The notes beneath the pieces were generated by a model that ran no database searches, was not told where the DNA came from, and saw nothing but the letters and a program-made list of their open reading frames with translations. Below are positions 19,429-28,800 of a stretch of 64,000 bases of DNA, piece by piece. Both the position numbers and the translations under genes were made by a program. Within the stretch, counting starts at the first letter, position 1. Each line of letters opens with the position of its first letter. The stretch comes from Plebeiibacterium marinum (lineage in GTDB: Bacteria; Bacteroidota; Bacteroidia; Bacteroidales; Marinilabiliaceae). Where the stretch lies: assembly GCF_026013615.1 (NCBI RefSeq), contig NZ_JAPDPI010000015.1, forward strand, positions 1 to 64,000, read 5' to 3'.

Positions 19429-20133
19429 TTATCCCTGTATTAAAAAAATAGTAGGGCGTTTATGTAATTCTGGTAATTGGCCTTGCCACTGTGCTACTGT
19501 TTTCGTCTTTATAAATTCAGTTTCAAGTGTAATATCACAGGCAACACAAACTTTTGTCTTTGGACTGCATGTAGATAGAATATCTTTAAGTAAATGGTTG
19601 TTTCTATAAGGTGCTTCAATAAAAATTTGTGTTTGCTTTTCTCGAATAGAAATTCCTTCAAGGTGCTTAATCGCTTTTGCCCTATCTCCTGATTTGATTG
19701 GAATATATCCATGAAAGGCAAAACTTTGTCCATTCATACCTGAAGCCATTAGTGAAAGTAGGATAGAAGACGGTCCAACAAGTGGAATCACCCTAAGGTT
19801 TTGCTGATGTGCCATAGAAACCATTTCGGCTCCCGGATCTGCCACCCCCGGACACCCTGCTTCAGAAACAATACCAATATGATTCCCTTTTTTAGCTGCA
19901 TTTAAAAAGCTTGCCTTTTGTTGTGCCGAAGTATGCTTGTTTAATACATAAAACGTCAATTCATCAATATTTATTGATTTATCAACTTTCTTTAAATATC
20001 GACGGGTTGTTCTAACATCTTCAACAATAAAATGCTTTATTTGCTTTAACAATAGGCAAACCTCTGATGGAATTACGCTTTCTATTGATGAATCTCCAAG
20101 CGTTGTGGGAATTAAGAATATGTTTCCTGACAT
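19429..20133 (-). CDS. RsmI-like SAM-dependent tetrapyrrole-methylase-fold protein
   Basis: Methyltransferase of the tetrapyrrole (corrin/porphyrin) methylase fold, in the RsmI group that 2'-O-methylates C1402 of 16S rRNA. Visible motifs are IFLIPTTLGD at the N-terminus, FIVEDVRTTRRYL, GIVSEAGCPGVADPGAEMV (the SAM-binding GxPxxxDPG type loop) and IPLVGPSSILLSLMASGMNG. The start at 20133 (MSGNIFLIPTTLG) removes six residues of the longer frame. The C-terminal RsmI helical extension is absent, and Bacteroidota often carry a second, shorter paralogue of this kind. The exact RNA target is therefore uncertain. Confidence 0.8.
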   Translation of the reverse strand: MSGNIFLIPTTLGDSSIESVIPSEVCLLLKQIKHFIVEDVRTTRRYLKKVDKSINIDELTFYVLNKHTSAQQKASFLNAAKKGNHIGIVSEAGCPGVADPGAEMVSMAHQQNLRVIPLVGPSSILLSLMASGMNGQSFAFHGYIPIKSGDRAKAIKHLEGISIREKQTQIFIEAPYRNNHLLKDILSTCSPKTKVCVACDITLETEFIKTKTVAQWQGQLPELHKRPTIFLIQG

Positions 20134-20159
20134 AAAATTTATTTTTGGCAAAAATAAAA

Positions 20160-20187
20160 AAGGCTGCTTAAATTTTAAGCAGCCTTA
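20160..20187 (-). terminator. Terminator of the GH16-like gene
   Basis: A perfect 28-base palindrome with arms AAGGCTGCTTAAAA and TTTTAAGCAGCCTT. On the minus strand it is followed by a T-rich stretch, so it ends the leftward transcript of the GH16-like gene just before the methyltransferase start. Confidence 0.85.
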
Positions 20188-20237
20188 TGGAAATATTTTA
20201 AATAATATAATTGCAATCAAAAAAGAGGTTGATTCGC

Positions 20238-21479
20238 CTAATTTTGCTGATAACATCTAACCCAATCAATATCCATAGATATTGGCAGTTTTTCTGCTTT
20301 CGGTGCATCCGTAAAGTGAGTGCTCAATGTCAGGTACATTGGTGTTTGAGGAATATTTGAAGTTTGCTGATATACAGTAACTCCATTGATTTTCCATTCC
20401 AGCTTATCCTTTGCCCAGTCTAAAGTATAAATGAAAAAGTTATCAGGCGATCCTGGTATTTTCAGCTTTTCTATCTTTTGATTAATTTCATTTCCGTTAC
20501 TCCAAAAATTGCCTGCTTCAAATTTATTTTTTCCGGCTTGTGGCGATTTTATAATGTTCACCTGTGGAGTCATTTTTTCAGATAACAACCAAAATGTATG
20601 GGCAGCAGGAGCTGTATGGCTGTATTTTATTTTTGCTTCAAATCGTCCAAATTGCTGACGAAAACTCTGTCCCGTACTAATTAAACCTGATGTAAATTCA
20701 AATTTTTTAGGAATGAATCCAAATTTAGTATCCCATATTTTCCCTTCACATTCTTCGTTTCTAGAAACAATTCTGGCACAACTATCCCGCAATTCAATAT
20801 TTTCATTTTTAAAAAACTGCTGTTCATTAGCCTGAACATAGTTGTCATTCATTAATGCCTTACCCCAAAAATACCCGGTAATCCACTTTGAACTATCCAA
20901 TTTGGTTCCATTGAAATCATCCTCAAATGTTAATGTCCATTTGCCTAATTCTTTAAATGAATTATGGTCTTTGGTTTTTACATACCAAATAATATCTTCA
21001 CTTTTACTCAAAGATTTGAATTCCTCAATCAGCTGCCATTCTTTAGATTTTTGAAATCTTTTCTTATCATTCATCTCTGCCTTTTGGTTAGCAAATTCTG
21101 AAGATTCAACAATTTTTTTTAATTCAAGAAAAGTCTGTATTTCAGAAGTGGCTTTAAGTTCTTCAGCCTCTTCTATTTTCCCTTTGTTAATAAGCTTGAT
21201 GTAGCGTTTTACATTGGAAGAACGTTTATGTTCTTTGAATTTTTTATATTGCTTAAATGCATCAGTATCTTTAAAACGTTCTTTTTTTAGTTTTGAAACA
21301 GTTTGTTTAAAATCGCCAGAATGAACAAGAGTGTCTAACTCATAATAACGCTTTACATCTTCAGAATTTTCAAGACTGTTAAAGCGTTCAAAATCTTTTT
21401 CCAAAACTTTTATTTCGTTCTCGTATTTCTCTGTTTTCGGGAATTTGCTTCCAAATAAGGTGTTAAAAATATTAGCCAT
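20238..21479 (-). CDS. GH16-fold protein with mutated catalytic triad and helical N-terminus
   Basis: The C-terminal 230 residues have the glycoside hydrolase 16 fold: LTFEDDFNGTKLDSSKW, TSGLISTGQSFRQQFGRFEA, HTFWLLSEK and FFIYTLDWAKDKLEWKING. In active GH16 enzymes the next motif is ExDxxE. Here residues 306-311 read QVNIIK, so the nucleophile, the helper Asp and the acid/base are all replaced (Gln306, Asn308, Lys311). It is therefore likely a non-catalytic carbohydrate-binding protein. The N-terminal 175 residues are charged and helical, with a loose repeat (SEDVKRYYELD, SSNVKRYIKLI, SEDIIWYVKTK). No signal peptide is visible with the start at 21479, so it may be cytoplasmic. The longer frame from 21605 adds no recognisable signal. 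Confidence 0.75.
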   Translation of the reverse strand: MANIFNTLFGSKFPKTEKYENEIKVLEKDFERFNSLENSEDVKRYYELDTLVHSGDFKQTVSKLKKERFKDTDAFKQYKKFKEHKRSSNVKRYIKLINKGKIEEAEELKATSEIQTFLELKKIVESSEFANQKAEMNDKKRFQKSKEWQLIEEFKSLSKSEDIIWYVKTKDHNSFKELGKWTLTFEDDFNGTKLDSSKWITGYFWGKALMNDNYVQANEQQFFKNENIELRDSCARIVSRNEECEGKIWDTKFGFIPKKFEFTSGLISTGQSFRQQFGRFEAKIKYSHTAPAAHTFWLLSEKMTPQVNIIKSPQAGKNKFEAGNFWSNGNEINQKIEKLKIPGSPDNFFIYTLDWAKDKLEWKINGVTVYQQTSNIPQTPMYLTLSTHFTDAPKAEKLPISMDIDWVRCYQQN

Positions 21480-21617
21480 TCTATTAGATGTTGTATTAAG
21501 TATTGCCAATTTGTACGCAATTAAGGAAAAAATGTTATTGGATACATGTATATATGAGTAAAAAATATTTTTTTTTGTTTTTTTTCGATGTAGAGATACA
21601 AGCAACGAATATTTTTA

Positions 21618-21625
21618 TATTTTTG
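21618..21625 (+). promoter_or_regulatory. -7 box for the tRNA transcript
   Basis: TATTTTTG fits TAnnTTTG and ends 11 bases before tRNA-Gly, which suits a short-leader tRNA promoter. No convincing -33 element is visible upstream. Confidence 0.5.
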
Positions 21626-21636
21626 CAATCGCTAAT

Positions 21637-21709
<73 letters not shown>

Positions 21710-21747
21710 CATGTCAAGGGTGATTTTTAATCACTCTTTTTTTTTCT

Positions 21748-21830
21748 GCCCAAGTGCTGAAATTGGTAGACAGGCACGGTTGAGGGCCGTGTGTCCTACG
21801 GACGTGCGGGTTCAAGTCCCGCCTTGGGCA
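21748..21830 (+). tRNA. tRNA-Leu (GAG)
   Basis: 83-base class II tRNA with a long variable arm (TGTCCTACGGACG). The acceptor stem GCCCAAG pairs with CTTGGGC, discriminator A. The anticodon arm is CACGG-TTGAGGG-CCGTG with anticodon GAG. The T arm has GGTTCAAGTCC. No CCA is encoded. Confidence 0.97.
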
Positions 21831-21841
21831 CAAAACAATAA

Positions 21842-21879
21842 ACTTCCGACTGATTTAGTTCAGTTGGAAGTTTTTTTTG
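21842..21879 (+). terminator. Terminator after the tRNAs
   Basis: ACTTCCGACTGA pairs with TCAGTTGGAAGT (one G-T pair) and is followed by eight T. It ends the tRNA transcript and lies between it and the converging HMA gene. Confidence 0.85.
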
Positions 21880-21892
21880 TTTAAGTGTTTCT

Positions 21893-22263
21893 TTAATGCT
21901 TATGCTTGCTATGGTCTTCCTTTTTTTTTCTGCTCTTTCATATTTGCAGCAACCTGGAAGTGAATTATAAGTCTCATCTTTGGCTTTGTGCATATCAGTA
22001 TCATGTCCGGCTTTAGCAATTGCCATGTGAACTTTATGAACATCTGTTTTTGAAGAATCAAATGAGACTTCAATCATTTTGGTTTCTTTGTTCCAATCGG
22101 CAGCAGTTACGCCATCAACCAATTTTGCAGCTTTTTCAATACGGCTTTCGCACATGCCGCAGTTACCATACACTTTGAACTTTTCTGTTTTAGCTTGTCC
22201 AAATACTGTTGTTAAGCTCATTATAGCTATTACCATTGTTAAATAAATTGCTTTTGTTTTCAT
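21893..22263 (-). CDS. HMA-domain copper-binding protein, probably frameshifted at its C-terminus
   Basis: Secreted heavy-metal-associated protein. The signal peptide ends near TTVFGQA. One HMA domain carries the metal site GNCGMC (CxxC), followed by the conserved VDGVTAADWNKETKMIEVSF and a second cysteine pair LPGCCKYE. As written, the frame runs on through a nine-A tract (21921-21929 on the plus strand) and ends at 21796, inside the antisense of tRNA-Leu. One more A there would give the ending KKKEDHSKHKH and a stop at 21893, just before the terminator. That His-rich tail suits a copper protein better. The coordinates given assume this correction. Confidence 0.75.
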
Positions 22264-22312
22264 ATTACATGTGTTTTTAATTAGTAAATGATTTGATGTT
22301 TTTTAAAGTTAT

Positions 22313-22348
22313 GAGTTACGGGTTAGTCACTTTCACAACCCGTAACTC
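22313..22348. repeat. GTTACGGGTT-type palindrome A
   Basis: Perfect 12-base inverted repeat, GAGTTACGGGTT at 22313-22324 and AACCCGTAACTC at 22337-22348, in the spacer between the CusB-like and HMA genes. The same words recur in the other spacers of this operon. Confidence 0.8.
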
Positions 22349-22366
22349 GTCATCCCACAACTGTTC

Positions 22367-23974
22367 TTATTTATCTCTTGTATATTGGCAGCAACCTGGT
22401 AGGCTGTTATAAACTTCATCGTCTGCCTTTTCTAGTTCTGTATCATAACCGGCTTGGGCTATTGCTTTATGAATTTCTGACAGTTTTACCTTATCTGAAT
22501 TAAAGGAAACATGAATCATTTTGGTTTCCTGGCTCCAATCAGCTTCATTAACTCCGGCAAGGGTTTTAACGGCTGTTTCAATGGTCTCTTCGCACATGCC
22601 ACAGTTTCCTGAAACTTTAAATGTCTCGTGTTGCAAATTAATGGTTGCGGGTTTTTCTTGTTGAACATTCATATTCATATTATCCATATCATGATGTTCG
22701 TGGCCTGTAGATGTTTTACCACTTTGAGGATTCATCATACTGTATTTTCCAGCTAACTGAGCTGCTGCATCAATTTTAAATACACCATTGGTTGCTATTT
22801 CTTCTCCTTCGGATAATCCATCAGCTACTACATAAAAAATACCGGCCTCTGCACCTAAGGTAATCTCGCGGTAAATAAAAGAAGCAGTCTCCCGTTCAGG
22901 AACTTTTACATATACCACAGCTCGTTTACCTGTCCAAAGGATGGATGATTTTGGAATAAGCAACTCATTGGTATTTTCGGCAATATTCGATTTAAGAATT
23001 CCGTTTGCGAACGTTTCAGGTTTCACTTGTTGTTTTGGATTATTTAATTCAACCCGAACCTGAGCTACTCTCGTTTGCGCATCAATAAATGGGTCGATGT
23101 AAGTAACTTTACCTTTAAATGTTTCACCCGGAACTGACTGAATAGTGAAGTCGATATTGTCTCCTTTCTTTATCCAGGGCAAGTCACTTTCGTATGCATC
23201 GAACATTACCCAAACCTTAGATAAATCAATTACCTCGAACAACGCTGAACCTTCTTTTACATAGTCACCAATGGCAACATGTCTTTTGGTTACTGTACCT
23301 GTAATTGGAGATAATATTTCAAAGTATGTTTTGGGTTCGCCATTGTTCTCGATGGCATCTATTTGTTCCTCTGTTAAATCCCAAAGCTTTAGTTTTGTGC
23401 GGGCTGCTTTATAAAATGAAGGATTAGAGCTTTTGTATTTAACAGCTTCCAATAATTCTTTTTGTGCAGTAATCAATTCAGGAGAATAAATAGTACCCAA
23501 CTTTTGCCCTTTACTAACCTGTTGACCTGTATAATTGATGAATAGTTTCTCGATACGTCCTCCAAACCGGGCAGTTAATTCCGAAATTTTACGTTCATCG
23601 GCTTTTACTTTACCTAAAAGTTGAACGTTCTTTTCAGGTACACCACGCATAACAACTGTTGTTTGAACAGAAGCTAATGCTAATGCCGATTCTGTCATTT
23701 GTATTTCATTCGGGTCGATATGCTCACCTTCGGCAGTGCCTGTTTCCATAGGCACTAAGTCCATAGCACAAATAGGGCATAATCCCGGTTTATTCTGTTT
23801 TATCTGAGGGTGCATTGAGCAAGTGTAAACCGTTTCTTCAGCTTCGGAATGTTCCTCATGGTTATGTGTTGCTTCATTTCCCGAAGAATGAAAGAACAGC
23901 CAACCCAAAAATAAGCCTGCAACCAATGTGATTCCAATCAGCTTAATATCTCGTTTATTTATATATTGTTTCAT
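22367..23974 (-). CDS. CusB-like RND adaptor with heavy-metal-binding domains at both ends
   Basis: Periplasmic membrane-fusion subunit that joins the CusA-like pump to the TolC-like channel for Cu/Ag export. An N-terminal membrane anchor (LIGITLVAGLFLGWLFF) is followed by a His-rich linker and a heavy-metal-binding module, YTCSMHPQIKQNKPGLCPIC. The adaptor core has the barrel and lipoyl parts (GGRIEKLFINYTGQQVSKGQ, SPITGTVTKRHVAIGDYVKE) and VWVMFDAYESDLPWIKKGD. A second, His/Met-rich linker leads to a C-terminal HMA domain with GNCGMC and LPGCCQY, much like the separate HMA protein downstream. That fusion suggests direct metal hand-over. Length 535 residues. Confidence 0.92.
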   Translation of the reverse strand: MKQYINKRDIKLIGITLVAGLFLGWLFFHSSGNEATHNHEEHSEAEETVYTCSMHPQIKQNKPGLCPICAMDLVPMETGTAEGEHIDPNEIQMTESALALASVQTTVVMRGVPEKNVQLLGKVKADERKISELTARFGGRIEKLFINYTGQQVSKGQKLGTIYSPELITAQKELLEAVKYKSSNPSFYKAARTKLKLWDLTEEQIDAIENNGEPKTYFEILSPITGTVTKRHVAIGDYVKEGSALFEVIDLSKVWVMFDAYESDLPWIKKGDNIDFTIQSVPGETFKGKVTYIDPFIDAQTRVAQVRVELNNPKQQVKPETFANGILKSNIAENTNELLIPKSSILWTGKRAVVYVKVPERETASFIYREITLGAEAGIFYVVADGLSEGEEIATNGVFKIDAAAQLAGKYSMMNPQSGKTSTGHEHHDMDNMNMNVQQEKPATINLQHETFKVSGNCGMCEETIETAVKTLAGVNEADWSQETKMIHVSFNSDKVKLSEIHKAIAQAGYDTELEKADDEVYNSLPGCCQYTRDK

Positions 23975-24000
23975 CTGACTATGTTTTTAATCGTTTTTAA

Positions 24001-24068
24001 GATGTTAGAGGTTAGAATTTAGATGTTAGAGGAATTATTCTCTATCTTCTATTTTCTAATATCTACCT
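24001..24068. repeat. Imperfect palindrome between channel and adaptor genes
   Basis: Left half is built from GATGTTAGAGG-like words, right half from their complements (CTCTATCTTC, CTAATATCTACC). It ends at the stop codon of the TolC-like gene. It is the same kind of low-complexity palindrome as the other spacers but uses different words. Confidence 0.55.
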
Positions 24069-24069
24069 T

Positions 24070-25296
24070 CTATTTCCCTTGCATATACTCAATAAAAGCC
24101 ACCGCAGCTTCTCTATCTGCAACAGCCTTATGCATTTCTAACTCATACTTTAAAAGCTTTCGTTCCATTCTTAAAATCTCCACAAAATCTATATTGTTTG
24201 TGGCGTAATTCGATTCCAGGATAGAAAGAGACTTTTGAGCCAATTCAGTTTGTTCCTGATAAAGTGAAAATCTACGATTAGCATCTTGATAATCTTTCCA
24301 AATACTCTCAAACAAAACGGTAAGCGTGTTTTGTTTATCCGATTTTTCAAAGCTTTTTGCTTCTTGCAGATAAATAACTTCCTGAACTTTGGCTTTATAC
24401 TTTGAGCGATATAAAGGAATGCTAATCCCTACTGTTGGAAAAACAAAAGCATCCTGCCCGGCATTGCTTGTAGTTGAAATCCCTTCACCGATAAAAGCAT
24501 ACTCCAAACCAACAGAGAATTGTGGTAAACCTTCTTTTGTGGCTGACTTTTTACGGTACTCCAATCCTTCTAACTGATAGTCGAAAGAACTTAAAGCATT
24601 GTTGTTAGCCATAATGCTATCCAATTCCGTTTGCTTGGAGAGAAGAATACTTTCTGAAAGTTCAGTTGTAATTTGAATAACTGTTGCATCATCAACATTC
24701 AATAAGTTATTGAACTTCACCCTTAAAACAGTTGAATTGTCTCTTAACAAAGCCAAGTGATTTTCAAGGTCGTTGATTTCCATTTCAACCCTATAAGCAT
24801 CAACAGCCGAAGCTAAACCGGATTCTACTTTAATATTTGCCAAATTTTTGAAGGATGACAAAATCTCGTTATTCTCCAATGTAATTCCTATTGCTTTTTC
24901 TGTAAAGAACAGGTTGTAATAAGTTGCTTTTACATCATAGAATAATTTCGATTTAGTCTCTTCAAACAGTTCGTATTTTGCTTTTGCCAAAGCTTCAACT
25001 GAATTTTCACGAGCAGATAAAGTACCAAACCAGGGGAACATTTGCGAAGCAGATATTTTAGCTTGCTGTGGACCCAGTCGTGTCTCTATTGGCTGTACAA
25101 AATAACCAAAAGCAACTGTTGGGTCTGGTAAAGCTCCAACTTGAGGAACTCTTTCCAATGCTGCCATGTACTCGTTGAATTGAGCTTTTAAGGCAGGATT
25201 GTTTTGGGCGGCAGTTTCAAGATAGTTTGTTAGATGCTCCTGAGCAAAAGCGGAGGTGCAAATAAATAGAGTGAGTATTTTTAATGTTGTTTTCAT
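24070..25296 (-). CDS. TolC-family outer-membrane efflux protein
   Basis: Outer-membrane channel of the Cus-like tripartite pump. The signal peptide ends at TSAFAQ; the start at 25296 (MKTTLKILTLF) was chosen because the longer frame from 25392 is encoded by the spacer repeat. Two TolC-type helical repeats are visible, with QVGALPDPTVAFGYFVQPIE, NPALKAQFNEY and the segment SLSILESNYATNNIDFVEIL. Length 408 residues, normal. It lies between the adaptor and the four-helix-bundle gene. Confidence 0.9.
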   Translation of the reverse strand: MKTTLKILTLFICTSAFAQEHLTNYLETAAQNNPALKAQFNEYMAALERVPQVGALPDPTVAFGYFVQPIETRLGPQQAKISASQMFPWFGTLSARENSVEALAKAKYELFEETKSKLFYDVKATYYNLFFTEKAIGITLENNEILSSFKNLANIKVESGLASAVDAYRVEMEINDLENHLALLRDNSTVLRVKFNNLLNVDDATVIQITTELSESILLSKQTELDSIMANNNALSSFDYQLEGLEYRKKSATKEGLPQFSVGLEYAFIGEGISTTSNAGQDAFVFPTVGISIPLYRSKYKAKVQEVIYLQEAKSFEKSDKQNTLTVLFESIWKDYQDANRRFSLYQEQTELAQKSLSILESNYATNNIDFVEILRMERKLLKYELEMHKAVADREAAVAFIEYMQGK

Positions 25297-25317
25297 TGTA
25301 TTTTTTGTTATGTGTTT

Positions 25318-25379
25318 CGAGTTACGGGTTACGAGTTGCGGGTTTGTTTGAAATCGCAACACGAAAACCCGCAACTCGG
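25318..25379. repeat. GTTACGGGTT-type palindrome B
   Basis: CGAGTTGCGGGTTT at 25332-25345 and AAACCCGCAACTCG at 25365-25378 form a perfect 14-base inverted repeat, preceded by another CGAGTTACGGGTT word at 25319. It abuts the stop codon of the four-helix-bundle gene. Confidence 0.8.
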
Positions 25380-25745
25380 CTACGTTCTCCAATTTTTCTC
25401 TACATAATCAATGAAAGAATTTAATTTTCTTCCAAGGTTGTCGTACGCTTTTAATAAATCACCAACATCTACAAACTCACTATGCGTATCTTTCAAAAAA
25501 TTCAAATGCACAATGGTTTCATCGCATGAAGAATGAGAATAGATTAGAAATCGAATGAAATCACCTTTGTATCTTTTCCTACCATATCCTTCTACAATAT
25601 TTGATGTTATTGATTTTGATGATCTCCTAATTTGTGAACCTTCTTCATATAGCTCATATTTCGGGAGTTTTAAAGTTATTCTGTGAACTTCAACCGCCAG
25701 CTTGTATGATTCGTTGTAAATGTCTAAATCTCGGTAGCTTTTCAT
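25380..25745 (-). CDS. Four helix bundle protein (23S rRNA intervening-sequence type)
   Basis: Small helical protein of the S23/IVP family, first known from intervening sequences inside 23S rRNA genes. Typical segments are the N-terminal [19 protein letters not shown], then [20 protein letters not shown] and [19 protein letters not shown]. Length 121 residues, normal. The biochemical role of the family is not known. It interrupts an otherwise conventional metal-efflux operon, and copies of the GTTACGGGTT palindrome touch or lie next to both ends. That arrangement suggests it arrived as a unit with the repeats. Confidence 0.85.
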   Translation of the reverse strand: MKSYRDLDIYNESYKLAVEVHRITLKLPKYELYEEGSQIRRSSKSITSNIVEGYGRKRYKGDFIRFLIYSHSSCDETIVHLNFLKDTHSEFVDVGDLLKAYDNLGRKLNSFIDYVEKNWRT

Positions 25746-25759
25746 GATAAATTATTTTT

Positions 25760-25848
25760 GTTGCGGGTTACATGTTACGGGTTGCGTGTTGCAGGTTATG
25801 AGTTTTAAGTTACGGATTTAACTCGCAACCTGCTTGCTCGCAACTCGT
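25760..25848. repeat. GTTACGGGTT-type palindrome C
   Basis: Several GTTGCGGGTTAC, GTTACGGGTT and GTTGCAGGTT words on the left face AACTCGCAACCTGC and GCTCGCAACTCG on the right. The right half overlaps the last codons of the CusA-like gene. Confidence 0.75.
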
Positions 25849-28800
25849 TTTACTTTCCTCTCCTGCCACATACTCCACAACACCGGCACCACAAATATGG
25901 TCAGCACCGCAATCAACATACCTCCAACGGACGGAATTGCCATCGGAACCATTATATCTGAACCTTTACCTGTTGAAGTCAATACAGGCAATAGGGCAAT
26001 AATGGTTGTTGCTGTAGTCATCATGGCTGGGCGCACTCTTTTTAATCCGGCTTCTAGTACAGTGGCCCTCACTTCCTGAACGGTTTCTGGTTCTTTTTTA
26101 TCAAATAGCTGTTTAAGGTAGGTACTGATTAGCACCCCGTCATCGGTAGCAATACCGAACAAAGCGATGAAGCCAACCCAAACCGCAACACTCAGATTAA
26201 TGGTGTGTATCTGAAACATATCCTGAACATGAATACCGCCTATTGAGAAGTTCATAAACCAAGACTGTCCATACAACCAAAGCATGATGAACCCGCCAGA
26301 AAAAGCAACAAAGATTCCGGTAAAGATTAAACTTGCTGCTGTTACCGAACGGAATTGCAAGTATAGAATAAGGAAGATTACTATTAGCGAAATTGGGATT
26401 ACTATCATAAGCCTTTTAGTAGCCCTGATTTGATTTTCGTAATTCCCTGTGAACTTATAGTTTACACCTGAAGGAACATTGAAAACACCTTGTTTTATTT
26501 TTTCATTCAAATAACCCTGTGTGTTTTCAACCACGTCAACCTCTGCATATCCCTCTTTTTTATCGAAAATTACATAGCCAACTAAAAAGGTGTTTTCGCT
26601 CTTAATCAGTTGCGCACCACGAGTGTAAGTAATAGTAGCAAGCTCACCCAACGGCACTTGAACGCCCGAAGGTGTTGCCACCAATATCTTTTTCAAATCT
26701 TCGGGATTATCCCTGTATTCTCGAGCATAACGAACACGAACAGGGAAGCGCTCACGACCTTCAACCGTTGATGTGAGTTTCATTCCGCCAATAGCACTAC
26801 TCAAAGTCATCTGTAAATCGGCTATGGTTAAGCCGTAGCGAGAAATGGCTGTTCTGTCAATATCAAGCTCTAAATACGGTTTACCCACTACACGGTCGGC
26901 AAAAACTGACATTGGTTCAACTCCCTCTACATGTTTTAAATGGTTCTCCAATTCATAACCAACCTTTTCAATTGTTTCAAGGTCTGGTCCAAAAACTTTT
27001 ATTCCCATTGGTGCGCGCATACCAGTTTGCAGCATGACCAATCGTGTTTGAATAGGTTGAAGCTTCGGAGCAGAAGTTAATCCCGGAATACTTGATTGCT
27101 TTACAATCTCATCCCAAATATCGCTTGGTGATGAAATGTGTTCACGCCATTGCCTAAAGTATTCACCCGATTTATCTTCAATCAACTGCTTTCGCTCAAT
27201 TACTCTGAAATCATCTGTTTCAGGATTGTAAGTTGAACCATCAGCTAAAACAAAAGCACCTTCTTTATCAGTTTTAAATCGAATACGATGACCATTTTCA
27301 TCCAATAGGTATTCCGATTTGTAATTGATAACATTCTCGTACATGGAAGTAGGAGCAGGGTCAAGAGCCGAATTTACACGTCCCCATTTGCCGATTACAT
27401 TTTCAACTTCGGGAATAGCGTTCACCTTCTTGTCCAACATGCGGATAACCTCCAAGTTTTCTTCGATACCCGAATGAGGCATTGTTGTTGGCATTAACAG
27501 GTATGAACCTTCATCGAGGGCAGGCATAAACTCCTTACCAATGCCCGGAAAAGTTTCACTAAATGATTGCCAAGAATCACTTTCTTTAATACAGTCAGGC
27601 ATAAATGAAAGAACCTTATTAGCACCTTGCCAACTTAGTAATCCAAATAGTATTACAATAATTGGAATGCTTAAAAATTGCCATTTATTAGCCAAAGCCC
27701 AGGTTAATATCCTTGGATAAACCCGAACAACCAATAGCATTGCTGTTAAAATCACTCCAATTAATATTCCTGAAAAAATCAGATTTGAGGCATCGCTGTT
27801 TTGTGCGCCTAATGGCATCCATTGCTTGGTTAGCAGCCAAACGACTATTAAAGCTACTATACCAATATTAATATAGTTAGGGAACTCTTTACGAGAATAT
27901 AAGCGCAAGAACCAATTCGTTTGCTTCTTCGTTTTTTTATCGGTACTATTTCTCTCAATATTAAAACCCTCTGTGAGGGCAAGTAAATTGTTTACTCCAA
28001 TAGTTACTATTGCAATTGCAATAAATACTTTACCAAAGAATAGGAAGCTGATACCAAGTAATACTAAAATTCCATTTAGTATCTGTTTGGTTTTTTTCTT
28101 ATCAATCTTAATTGAGAAAATAAGATGTGCCATTGCAGGTATTATAGTCAAGCCAATAATCAATGCTGAAATCATGGCAAAGGTTTTGGTGAATGCCAAT
28201 GGTCTGAACAGCTTCCCTTCGGCAGCTTGCATCGCAAATACAGGCAAGAAACTAACTATGGTTGTGGTTAAAGCTGTAATTACTGCCGGAGCAACTTCTA
28301 CGGTTGATTCATAGATTACGTTCAATAGCTTTTTACCCTTGTTTTCAATCATCTCGACATGCCGGATAATATTCTCAGTAAATACGACACCTACATCAAC
28401 CATTACTCCAATGGCAATGGCAATACCCGAAAGAGCCACAATATTGGCATCTACACCAAATCTGCGCATGGCTATAAAAGTCATTAGAACCCCAATGGGC
28501 AATAGGCTTGATATTAGAAATGATGCACGAAGATTAAGTACCAGGATAATGATTACAATGATACTAATTAGCACCTCTAAAGAAAGGGCTTCTTCAAGTG
28601 TACCAAGGGTTTCTTTAATTAAACCCGTACGGTCGTAAAACGGAACAATGGTAACTTTAGAAACTGTACCATCATCTAAGATTTTAGAAGGTAACCCCGT
28701 TGATATTTCACCTATCTTATCTTTTACATTATTAATAACCTCCAAAGGGTTTGCGCCATATCTGGCTACAACCACACCACCAACAGCTTCCACACCGCCT

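Noticed and set aside
21796-21892. Extension of the HMA protein ending in AGLEPARP
   Set aside because: It is translated from the antisense strand of tRNA-Leu, a known source of false protein tails, and a one-base homopolymer correction gives a better end.
25380-25745. 23S rRNA intervening sequence
   Set aside because: The four-helix-bundle gene is of that family, but it lies in a protein operon with no rRNA sequence nearby.
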